Positions 1 through 6,464 of a DNA stretch of 64,000 nt are shown one piece after another. The notes under the pieces were generated by a model. That model saw nothing but the letters and a program-made list of their open reading frames with translations. It was not told the DNA's origin and did no database searches. Location: contig JADZAP010000009.1 of NCBI GenBank assembly GCA_020852705.1, forward strand, positions 1 through 64,000, in the 5' to 3' direction. Numbering within the stretch: the first letter of the stretch is position 1; each line of letters begins with the position of its first letter. The position numbers were made by a program, and so were the translations under genes. Source of the DNA: Ignavibacteria bacterium (GTDB lineage: Bacteria > Bacteroidota > Ignavibacteria > Tepidaquicellales > OLB5).

Positions 1-395
<395 letters not shown>

Positions 396-544
396 TTAAT
401 TTTTATCGAACAGATAGAATTAGCATTGGTAAATTCGCTTTTTAAATTTGCTTAACGCGTGTTAAGCAATATTAACGCGGGGTTTATTTACAGGAAAAAC
501 TTACCTTTTAATTTTTACACTTACTTCTAAGTGTATATAAATTT

Positions 545-660
545 TCTGGTGATTATAGAGCGGGGGTCACACCTCTTCCCATCTCGAACAGAGAAGTTAA
601 GCTCCGCCTCGCCGATGGTACTACTACCGAAGGGTTGTGGGAGAGTAGGTCGTTGCCAGA
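545..660 (+). rRNA. rrf: 5S rRNA
   Basis: A 116-nt 5S gene with the terminal stem TCTGGT...GCCAGA, the loop-A to loop-C signature (CACACCTCTTCCCATCTCGAAC, split here as CACACCTCTTCCC and ATCTCGAAC), GAAGTTAAGC, and the 3' arm GATGGTACT...GAGAGTAGG. It follows the 23S gene after about 150 nt, in the usual rrn order. A partial, altered copy of its 3' half lies just downstream. Confidence 0.95.
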
Positions 661-670
661 TTTTATTTTA

Positions 671-707
671 ACGCCCCACATGAAGAAATTCTGTGGGGTG
701 TTTTTTT
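671..707 (+). terminator. Intrinsic terminator of the rRNA operon
   Basis: A 10-bp stem (ACGCCCCACA with TGTGGGGTGT, one wobble) with an 11-nt loop is followed by seven T residues, directly after the 5S 3' end. This is a canonical Rho-independent terminator. Confidence 0.9.
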
Positions 708-717
708 ATGTATCTAA

Positions 718-770
718 GCCGATGGTACTACTTTCGCCAGCCGGCGAATGCTGGGCGAGTAGGTCGCCTG
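718..770 (+). repeat. Decorated fragment of the 5S rRNA 3' half
   Basis: GCCGATGGTACTACT repeats the 5S gene exactly (from 611), and GAGTAGGTCG again matches the 5S 3' arm. Between them the natural 5S loop is replaced by a new hairpin, CGCCAGC...GCTGGGCG. After TAGGTCG the 5S end TTGCCAGA resumes only about 30 nt later, interrupted by a second palindrome. It is a 5S pseudogene fragment into which two palindromes have been built. Confidence 0.7.
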
Positions 771-801
771 ACTGTATAAGCAGCTAGCTGCTTCAGACAG
801 T
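771..801. repeat. REP-like palindrome in repeat copy 1
   Basis: Outer arms ACTGT / ACAGT enclose the perfect 16-bp palindrome AAGCAGCTAGCTGCTT (778-793). It sits exactly between the two halves of a 5S 3'-terminal sequence (AGGTCG and TTGCCAGA), so it looks inserted there. The same structure recurs at 1725-1755. Confidence 0.6.
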
Positions 802-818
802 TTGCCAGATTTTTTTTA

Positions 819-852
819 AAGCACTCAATATTTATATTGGGTGCTTTTTTTT
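819..852 (+). terminator. Terminator hairpin in repeat copy 1
   Basis: AAGCACTCAATAT pairs with ATATTGGGTGCTT (one G-T wobble), 2-nt loop, followed by a run of T residues to 852. It follows the 5S fragment just as the true terminator follows the 5S gene, but the stem sequence is different. Confidence 0.75.
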
Positions 853-931
853 ATAAATAATTCAAAACAAAAAGCTAGACTCTATGTCACAAAGACTCAA
901 AGGAACACAAAGAGGATATCGCTTTTTGCGG

Positions 932-951
932 GTGTCAGGTATGCCTGACAC
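932..951. repeat. Perfect hairpin GTGTCAGG-TATG-CCTGACAC
   Basis: An 8-bp perfect stem with a TATG loop, beginning at the very end of repeat copy 1. Copy 2 keeps only the left arm (GTGTCAGG) and continues into a different stem, so the repeat boundary falls inside this palindrome. Confidence 0.6.
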
Positions 952-961
952 AAATAGCAAG

Positions 962-997
962 TCCGCCGTAGCCGTTGGTTTGGCACAGAGCGGCGGA
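962..997. repeat. Hairpin TCCGCCG ... CGGCGGA
   Basis: A 7-bp GC-rich perfect stem around a 22-nt loop in an otherwise AT-rich gap just upstream of higB. It has no T run, so it is not a typical terminator. It may be another extragenic palindrome. Confidence 0.4.
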
Positions 998-1044
998 TTA
1001 TTTTATCACTTGAACGTTATACGTTAAAGCGTTAAATTTGAATT

Positions 1045-1335
1045 GTGATTATTAATTTTGCGGATAAAACCACAGAGGATATTTATAACGGGCTGGACTC
1101 AAAACCTGCCAGAAAAATACCAATGGTTATATGGAGTATTGCACAAAGAAAACTGGATATGATTGATGCTGCAACAGAAATAAAAGATCTTAAAATACCG
1201 CCTGCCAACAGGCTGGAAAAGTTAAAAGGTTTACTTGCCGGATACTATTCCATAAGAATTAATGACCAATACAGAATTATTTTTAAATGGATAAATTCCG
1301 CCGCAGAAAACGTAAAAATCACAGACTATCATTAA
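1045..1335 (+). CDS. higB: HigB-type toxin, RelE superfamily mRNA interferase
   Basis: A 96-residue protein of the HigB (killer protein, COG3549) family. The family folds like RelE and cleaves translated mRNA at the ribosome. The basic second half (about residues 55-82, RLEKLKGLLAGYYSIRIN then QYRIIFKW) is the family signature, with the YRIIFKW beta strand near the C terminus. Translation starts at GTG. The antitoxin gene follows 19 bp downstream, giving the toxin-first order typical of higBA. The pair lies between two 183-bp direct repeats just after an rRNA operon, which suggests a mobile or recently gained module. Family assignment is firm; activity is inferred. Confidence 0.9.
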   Translation: MIINFADKTTEDIYNGLDSKPARKIPMVIWSIAQRKLDMIDAATEIKDLKIPPANRLEKLKGLLAGYYSIRINDQYRIIFKWINSAAENVKITDYH

Positions 1336-1354
1336 ATTTAATTAAAAAGTAATT

Positions 1355-1681
1355 ATGATCCCAAAATTCAGAGAACCGGTTAAACCGGGAGAAATATTAT
1401 TAAAAGAGTTTTTAATACCAATGGGTATATCGCAGGTTGCGCTGGCTGAAAAAATGAACGTACCCGTACAAAGGATTAATACCCTTATAAACGGAAGGCG
1501 AGATATGACGGCAGAGACCGCAGTATTACTTTCATATGCATTGGGAACATCAACGCAGTTCTGGATGAATCTGCAAACTGCCTGTGATATTTATAAGGCG
1601 CAAAAATCACTCAATACATTAAAAGGTATAAAATCTGCTGTTAAAAGACCCCTCAAAAAATTTAACACAGTTAAATCCTGA
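1355..1681 (+). CDS. higA: HigA-type antitoxin, XRE-family DNA-binding protein
   Basis: A 108-residue HigA antitoxin. The start PVKPGEILLKEFLIPMGIS is characteristic of the family, and a helix-turn-helix covers about residues 25-50 (SQVALAEKMNVPVQRINTLI). The following LSYALGTSTQFWMNLQ is also typical. The protein would bind and neutralise HigB and repress the shared promoter. The gene lies 19 bp after higB and is presumably cotranscribed with it. The C-terminal tail is lysine-rich. The repeat copy 2 starts 29 bp after its stop codon. Confidence 0.92.
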   Translation: MIPKFREPVKPGEILLKEFLIPMGISQVALAEKMNVPVQRINTLINGRRDMTAETAVLLSYALGTSTQFWMNLQTACDIYKAQKSLNTLKGIKSAVKRPLKKFNTVKS

Positions 1682-1710
1682 TATTTTTAAATAGTATTTA
1701 TTTTAAACCC

Positions 1711-1893
1711 GAATAGGTCGCCTGACTGTGTAAGCAGCTTGCTGCTTCAGACAGTTTGCCAGATTTTTTTTAAAGCACTCAATATTTATATTGGGTGCTT
1801 TTTTTTATATATAATTCAAAACAAAAAGCTATACTCTATGTCACAAAGACTCAAAATAACACAAAGTGGATATCGCTTTTTGCAGGTGTCAGG
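1711..1893 (+). repeat. 183-bp direct repeat, copy 2
   Basis: Gapless counterpart of 757-939. It keeps the palindrome (1725-1755), the TTGCCAGA 5S end, the terminator hairpin and the CACAAAGACTCAAA block, but upstream of AGGTCG the 5S fragment is missing. This polarity suggests copy 1 is the parental, rrn-attached copy and copy 2 the derived one. Confidence 0.85.
1773..1806 (+). terminator. Terminator hairpin in repeat copy 2
   Basis: Same stem as 819-852 (AAGCACTCAATAT / ATATTGGGTGCTT) followed by T residues. It lies 92 bp after higA and may end the toxin-antitoxin transcript. Confidence 0.7.
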
Positions 1894-1921
1894 CTTAATT
1901 TACTCCTTTGGAGTAAGACAC
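1886..1921. repeat. Hairpin variant at the end of repeat copy 2
   Basis: GTGTC (1886-1890) and GACAC (1917-1921) enclose TTACTCC-TTT-GGAGTAA (1900-1916). Without a 9-nt insertion this would be a perfect 12-bp stem. It shares the GTGTC/GACAC base with the hairpin at 932-951 but has a different upper stem. Confidence 0.5.
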
Positions 1922-1959
1922 TAACGCAAAGGCAAAATCAAAAGCTTTCAACATAGAGC

Positions 1960-2184
1960 CACAGAGGACACAGAGACTTATGTATGTTCATATAAATATG
2001 TTACCCTGAATTTTTGTATGCAAAGATTTTTCAGCAAGCAGATATTTCAGGGTCTGCTGTCATACTCAATAATATTAAAAAAGAATATATCTCAGCATTG
2101 GCTTTTACCTTTAACCACCTTAAACTGCGGGACTTGAGAAAAGCGCAGAAAGCTTTTTACCGCAAAGGCGCAAAGAACGCAAAG
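1960..2184. repeat. Degenerate CACAGAGGACACAGAG / CGCAAAG-type repeats
   Basis: CACAGAGGACACAGAG (1960-1975) and CGCAAAGGCGCAAAG (2161-2175, then AACGCAAAG) are short purine-rich quasi-repeats, related in style to CACAAAGACTCAAA in the 183-bp repeats. Such strings are common in intergenic DNA of environmental bacteria. The stretch between the direct repeat and the operator holds no convincing gene. Confidence 0.45.
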
Positions 2185-2212
2185 CAGCAACAAGGAAACC
2201 GGCTATATTTGC

Positions 2213-2247
2213 TTGTAGACTATAGTCGGTGGTATTATAATCTACAA
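2213..2247 (+). promoter_or_regulatory. C-box-like operator of the restriction-modification controller
   Basis: A 35-bp operator with perfect outer arms TTGTAGA / TCTACAA. The left box is the perfect palindrome GACTATAGTC (2218-2227), then the spacer GGTG, then a degenerate right box ending TTATAATC. This is the layout of C-boxes bound by controller proteins of restriction-modification systems (GACTnnnAGTC half-operators, GTG spacer, total about 35 bp, as in AhdI). It ends 25 bp before the ATG of a controller-like gene, so autoregulation of the whole operon is the likely role. The match to known C-boxes is from memory of the consensus. Confidence 0.75.
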
Positions 2248-2272
2248 TTAAATAAATTTGAAAGGATACTTT

Positions 2273-2515
2273 ATGAAAAAACAGGGCATTGCCTCACGAG
2301 ATAAATTTTTAAAGGAAATAGGTATAAAAATTTCTCAGCGAAGAAATCTGCTTGGAATTTCGCAGGAAGAGCTAGCAGATAAAGCTGATTTGGACAGAAC
2401 TTATATAAGTGGTATAGAGCGCGGAAAGCGGAATGTATCTGTGTTTACATTAAAAAAAATTATTGATTCACTTGATTTAAAATTGATAGATTTTTTTAAT
2501 GGCAGTATTAAATAA
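2273..2515 (+). CDS. XRE-family controller (C) protein of a restriction-modification-like locus
   Basis: An 80-residue helix-turn-helix protein. Residues about 18-60 carry ISQRRNLLGISQEELADKAD followed by LDRTYISGIERGKRN, the signature shared by C proteins that time expression of methylase and effector. I chose ATG 2273 over the upstream TTG 2258 because AAAGGA (2260-2265) is a rare good Shine-Dalgarno sequence at proper spacing. The 3' end overlaps the methyltransferase start by 17 nt, so the two are translationally coupled. A C-box-like operator lies immediately upstream. Function is inferred from sequence type, operator and position. Confidence 0.85.
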   Translation: MKKQGIASRDKFLKEIGIKISQRRNLLGISQEELADKADLDRTYISGIERGKRNVSVFTLKKIIDSLDLKLIDFFNGSIK

Positions 2516-3740
2516 TAAATTTACTTTCATAGATTTGTTTGCTGGGGCAGGTGGACTTTCTGAGGGATTCATCCGTTCCGGTTTTAAGGCTGTTGGACAT
2601 GTTGAAATGGATATTGATGCATGTTATACTTTGAAAACAAGATTGGCTTATCAATATTTGAAAAAAATTAATAAACAAGAAAAATATTTTGAATATCTTA
2701 AAGGTAATATTACACGAGAACAATTATGGACTTTTGTTCCTGAAACTATGTTCAAAACAGTTATTAACAAAAAAATAACAGATAAAACATTAAATGATAT
2801 ATTTAATGATATTGATAAACTTCTCAATGGAAAAAAAGTTGACGTAATTGTAGGTGGTCCACCATGTCAGGCGTATTCTCTTATAGGAAGAAGTGCAGAT
2901 AAAAAGAAAATGAAATGGGATAGACGAAAATTTTTATATAGATACTATGCTGAATTTTTAAAAAAATATAAACCGAAATATTTTGTTTTTGAAAATGTAT
3001 TGGGATTACTTTCAGCAGGAAACCGCAAATATTTGAATGATATGATCGAGCTATTTGATCAATGTGGATATAAAACTGACTTAAAAGTGTTGAATTCAGA
3101 AGATTTCGGAGTTATACAAAAGAGAAGAAGGGTAATTATTATTGGGAAAAAAGAAGATCTAAACTTTAAATTTCCAAATATTCCGGTTATTGAAAATAAT
3201 TGGGAAGTTAAAAAAGATTTATTTTATGATTTGCCTGTTATTAAAGAAGGCGAAATTCTTAATGTTGCTAAATATAAAGCTCCCATAAATGAATATTTAA
3301 AATATTCTGAAATACGAAATGGGATAGATTTTGTAACACAAAATATAACACGAATACATAATAAAAGGGATTTAAAAATATATAAACTGGCTATTATTAA
3401 ATGGGAAAAAGAAAAGAAAAGATTAAAATATTCTGAATTATCCCATGAATTGAGGACACATAAAAACATTAGCGCATTTTTAGACAGATACAAAGTAGTA
3501 GATCCTTACGGACATTCTCATACTATGGTTGCACATATTTCGAAAGATGGGCATTATTATATTTATCCGGATGAAAATAATGTGAGGTCAATTTCAGTTC
3601 GGGAAGCAGCTAGAATACAGTCTTTTCCAGATGATTATTATTTTGAAGGAGGGCGAACATCTGCATTTAAGCAGATTGGTAATGCAGTTCCTCCATTAAT
3701 GGCATACAATATTGCAACTAAACTTAAATCTTCCTTATAA
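2499..3740 (+). CDS. DNA (cytosine-5) methyltransferase
   Basis: A 413-residue C5 cytosine methyltransferase with all main motifs in order: motif I FIDLFAGAGGLSEGF (10-24), motif IV GGPPCQ (119-124; catalytic C123), motif VI ENV (165-167), motif VIII QKRRR (207-211), then the target-recognition region, motif IX with REAARIQSFP and motif X with QIGNAVPP near the C terminus. It transfers a methyl group from S-adenosylmethionine to C5 of cytosine in a specific site, and here probably marks self DNA. The nurA-like gene follows after 3 bp. No classical restriction endonuclease is next to it. A Vsr gene at the other end of the island fits repair of the T:G mismatches caused by m5C deamination. Confidence 0.95.
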   Translation: MAVLNNKFTFIDLFAGAGGLSEGFIRSGFKAVGHVEMDIDACYTLKTRLAYQYLKKINKQEKYFEYLKGNITREQLWTFVPETMFKTVINKKITDKTLNDIFNDIDKLLNGKKVDVIVGGPPCQAYSLIGRSADKKKMKWDRRKFLYRYYAEFLKKYKPKYFVFENVLGLLSAGNRKYLNDMIELFDQCGYKTDLKVLNSEDFGVIQKRRRVIIIGKKEDLNFKFPNIPVIENNWEVKKDLFYDLPVIKEGEILNVAKYKAPINEYLKYSEIRNGIDFVTQNITRIHNKRDLKIYKLAIIKWEKEKKRLKYSELSHELRTHKNISAFLDRYKVVDPYGHSHTMVAHISKDGHYYIYPDENNVRSISVREAARIQSFPDDYYFEGGRTSAFKQIGNAVPPLMAYNIATKLKSSL

Positions 3741-3743
3741 ACT

Positions 3744-4820
3744 ATGACAATTACTTTTTCGGATATTTTAAATCAAAAAACGTGGGATAACTATGAAACC
3801 TATGTAAGTGAAGGAATTCATATATATTCAAGCAGTTTAGCGAAAGAGATTGTACAAGGAAAAAAGTTAAAAGAGAAAATTCGTACTTTTATTGAAAAGA
3901 ATTTCGAAATCAAGGAAGTACCCAACAACTTAAAAGAAGAAGAAAAATTACTTTCTTCTGGTAATGTAGTCGGCATTGATGGAACAGTTGCACAACATAA
4001 GACAATATCTGGAACCATGGCTCAGATTGGCGTTGTTGCTGTAAATTATTTAAATGAAAAAATTCAACATTCATATTTTATTTCAGAGGCGAAATACAAA
4101 GAGGAAATTAATGATGTAACAGAATATTTATTTTCCCACGAATCAGTCCATAAGGTATTATCAAATCCAGTCATAAGGGCCGTATTATACTATCGTGAAA
4201 GAGAATTGGGGTTGAATGATTTCTTTAAGGACAAATATAAGTTGTTTCATGGACCTCTCCTTCCGTTTGAACTAATGGCTAACCCAGGCAGAGCTGAACT
4301 AAATGTTTTAAAAATGACATTGCCTTTGCTAGAAGAAATAATAAAAAACAAAAAATGCTTTAGTATAATTTCCCGTTCTCAGAATGATGCTTATATAAGA
4401 TTGGGCTTATCTTTAAATAAGGGTGAATATTTTGCATTAAAAAAAGATGTAGGTAAAGAACTTATTGAGGACAGAAGCTTAATAAGCATGCCTGAGAAAT
4501 GGCGCGAAGAAGATTTTAACAACATAACCAACTTTTTGGTTAAGGATGCTTCAAATCTTAAAATTGGAATTATTAAAATTTCTCAAAGGCCATATGTATT
4601 TCATTCGCATAAGGATGACTTTGATTTAGCAGCCAGAATAATTGCACGAGATGCTCATTTTCAAAAAGAAAAAGGATTTCCTTTGCTTGTAGACTATGCT
4701 GATAATTTGTGTTCAAGTTATTTCAAAGCCAGTGATTTCAATAAAATTATTGAGTATCATTTGGCAAAAGAAGGTGAATATTTATCTGAGATGTCCGAAG
4801 AAACTTTAAGACAAAAATAA
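3744..4820 (+). CDS. nurA: NurA-domain nuclease
   Basis: A 358-residue protein of the NurA superfamily (RNase H-like 5'-3' nuclease). The first active-site strand is VVGIDGT (75-81; D79 the likely metal ligand), and the C-terminal motif PLLVDYADNLC (about 313-323) carries the last acidic residues. In many NurA proteins a second motif has Asp-Gly-(Ser/Pro)-Leu; the matching place here reads HGPLLP (169-174), so one acidic ligand may be replaced. NurA acts with HerA, whose gene starts 1 bp after its stop codon. In archaea the pair resects DNA ends; in defence islands the pair degrades or processes invading DNA. Role in defence is inferred from context. Confidence 0.87.
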   Translation: MTITFSDILNQKTWDNYETYVSEGIHIYSSSLAKEIVQGKKLKEKIRTFIEKNFEIKEVPNNLKEEEKLLSSGNVVGIDGTVAQHKTISGTMAQIGVVAVNYLNEKIQHSYFISEAKYKEEINDVTEYLFSHESVHKVLSNPVIRAVLYYRERELGLNDFFKDKYKLFHGPLLPFELMANPGRAELNVLKMTLPLLEEIIKNKKCFSIISRSQNDAYIRLGLSLNKGEYFALKKDVGKELIEDRSLISMPEKWREEDFNNITNFLVKDASNLKIGIIKISQRPYVFHSHKDDFDLAARIIARDAHFQKEKGFPLLVDYADNLCSSYFKASDFNKIIEYHLAKEGEYLSEMSEETLRQK

Positions 4821-4821
4821 T

Positions 4822-6459
4822 ATGGAAAAATTTAGTAAAGCTAATGCTATTGGCTTTGTAAATTTTGATACTACCGGTGGAAGTAACATCGAAGTTGAGA
4901 TTCGCGTACCTTTCGATAAACTGTTACAGCTAGCACGGGGAAAATACGTTATAATAGAAGCTCAGGGGGACGATTATTATCTTGCACGAATTACTAAGGG
5001 ACCATTTTACACCCCTGATGCAGTTAGCAGAGATTCAGCATTTGCCAAAGCATCAATTGTTCAGGCTGAAACCATATCCTTTATTCCAGATTATCATGGG
5101 ATATGTTTCGTCGAACTCATAGGGATTTTTGACATTAATTCTACTCAAGTTAGTGGAATACAAACCAGACCAAGGCCTAAATCAGCAGTATATCCTTTAC
5201 CTTCAGAAAAATTGGAAGACTTATTACGAATACAGGGCAATATGTATTTAGGACAAGTAAGTGGATATCACGATATAAGAGTAAGATTCAATTCAAATAA
5301 AAAAACCGTTTTACCAAGAAATTTAGGCATTTTTGGAACTGTAGGATCAGGAAAAACAAATTCATCCCAAGTGCTTATAGAAGAAGCTTCCGCCGCAGGA
5401 TGGGCCGTTATAGTTATTGATGTTGAAGGCGAATATATTTCGATGGATGAGCCCTCTGGGGAAATATCTAAGGATTCCCGAATAAGAAAAAAAGCATCGG
5501 ATTTTAAAATCGAAGCAAAAGGCCTCGATAAGTTTCAAGTATTCATACCCACCGGTTCGGATACTAAAAGTAAAAAAGCATATGAATTCAGCATTCCATT
5601 CGGGGGTCTGTCTCCATATGAACTTTCAGAAATCATGGGAATGAATGATACACAACTGGATAGATTTATAGAACTTTGGGATGAACAAAAGGAAAAAATC
5701 AATAAAGGTGCTGCAAGTAGCAGCAAAAGAAAGTATAAAAACCAGTGGGAGGCCATTGATAAGGGTGTTGATGATGAACTTGATTTGCCGGGATTAACTA
5801 TAAAGGACTTGATAGAAACACTTAATTCCAGACTTTTGCAAGAAAAAGGTTCCTCTAAAGCATCTTGGCTAGTTGTAAAAAGATTACTCAATAGGTTAAA
5901 AAGGTTTGGTATTTTTGATGTTACAGATGACTTACTCAATCCAGGAGATTTTTTAAAAGCAGGGAAAGTAAGTGTTCTTGATATGAGTAATACGTATAAT
6001 GTTCAGGTTAATAATATTGTAATTGCATACATTTTGCGAAAAGTTTTTGATATGAAAGTTAAAGAAGAAAATTTACCCCCTACAATGATATTTATTGAAG
6101 AAGCACACACATTTGTTAGTAAAGAAAATGCAAGCAAAATGGAAGCACTTATGGACCGATTAAGAGAAGTAACGCGAAGAGGAAGAAAACGCTGGCTTGG
6201 ATTATGTTTTATATCACAACAGCCATCTCACTTGCCGGATGAAATTTACGAATTATGTAATACTAAGATTATACATCAAACAATAGGTAATAGAAATATT
6301 AACTCATTGAAAATTTCTGCCGGTAATGTTAATGAAGCTATATGGGACGAAGTGCCTACTTTAGGACAAGGCCGAAGCATAATAATTTCGCCTCAGTTTC
6401 AACACCCGATAATGACTAATATGCGACCATGCAAAACTAATAGAGAATATACGGAGTAA
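4822..6459 (+). CDS. herA: HerA-type FtsK/HerA hexameric DNA translocase
   Basis: A 545-residue HerA ATPase. The N-terminal 130 residues look like the HAS barrel; Walker A is GTVGSGKT (172-179), Walker B is MIFIEEAH (422-429), followed by RRGRKRWLGLCFISQQPSHL with the arginine-rich region and sensor glutamine typical of HerA. It would form a hexamer that pumps duplex DNA into the partner NurA nuclease. It is packed between nurA (1 bp) and the GHKL gene (5 bp), within one operon with a DNA methyltransferase. The insertion around residues 275-330, rich in Lys and Ser, is less conserved. Confidence 0.94.
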   Translation: MEKFSKANAIGFVNFDTTGGSNIEVEIRVPFDKLLQLARGKYVIIEAQGDDYYLARITKGPFYTPDAVSRDSAFAKASIVQAETISFIPDYHGICFVELIGIFDINSTQVSGIQTRPRPKSAVYPLPSEKLEDLLRIQGNMYLGQVSGYHDIRVRFNSNKKTVLPRNLGIFGTVGSGKTNSSQVLIEEASAAGWAVIVIDVEGEYISMDEPSGEISKDSRIRKKASDFKIEAKGLDKFQVFIPTGSDTKSKKAYEFSIPFGGLSPYELSEIMGMNDTQLDRFIELWDEQKEKINKGAASSSKRKYKNQWEAIDKGVDDELDLPGLTIKDLIETLNSRLLQEKGSSKASWLVVKRLLNRLKRFGIFDVTDDLLNPGDFLKAGKVSVLDMSNTYNVQVNNIVIAYILRKVFDMKVKEENLPPTMIFIEEAHTFVSKENASKMEALMDRLREVTRRGRKRWLGLCFISQQPSHLPDEIYELCNTKIIHQTIGNRNINSLKISAGNVNEAIWDEVPTLGQGRSIIISPQFQHPIMTNMRPCKTNREYTE

Positions 6460-6464
6460 TTGAA

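Larger units (their letters stand above)
757..939 (+). repeat. 183-bp direct repeat, copy 1
   Basis: Matches 1711-1893 at a constant offset of 954 with no indel and about ten mismatches (roughly 95 percent identity by eye). It contains, in order: the 5S tail AGGTCG, a 31-nt palindrome (771-801), the 5S end TTGCCAGA, a terminator hairpin (819-852), and a block with CACAAAGACTCAAA. The two copies bracket the higBA pair, as expected if the pair was gained with, or between, duplicated rrn-downstream sequence. Confidence 0.85.

Noticed and set aside
1739-1924. 61-codon open frame inside repeat copy 2
   Set aside because: It lies wholly in the direct repeat, through a terminator hairpin, and its stop and start do not correspond in copy 1.
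2014-2304. 96-codon open frame before the controller gene
   Set aside because: It runs through the CGCAAAG repeats and the C-box operator and overlaps the controller start in another frame; composition is that of intergenic DNA and no family is evident.
2508-2723. Antisense frame at the methylase start
   Set aside because: Overlaps methylase motif I on the other strand, so it is a shadow of a well-supported gene.
5535-5939. Long antisense frame (134 codons) within herA
   Set aside because: Shadow of a strongly coded gene; serine- and leucine-rich product without any domain.
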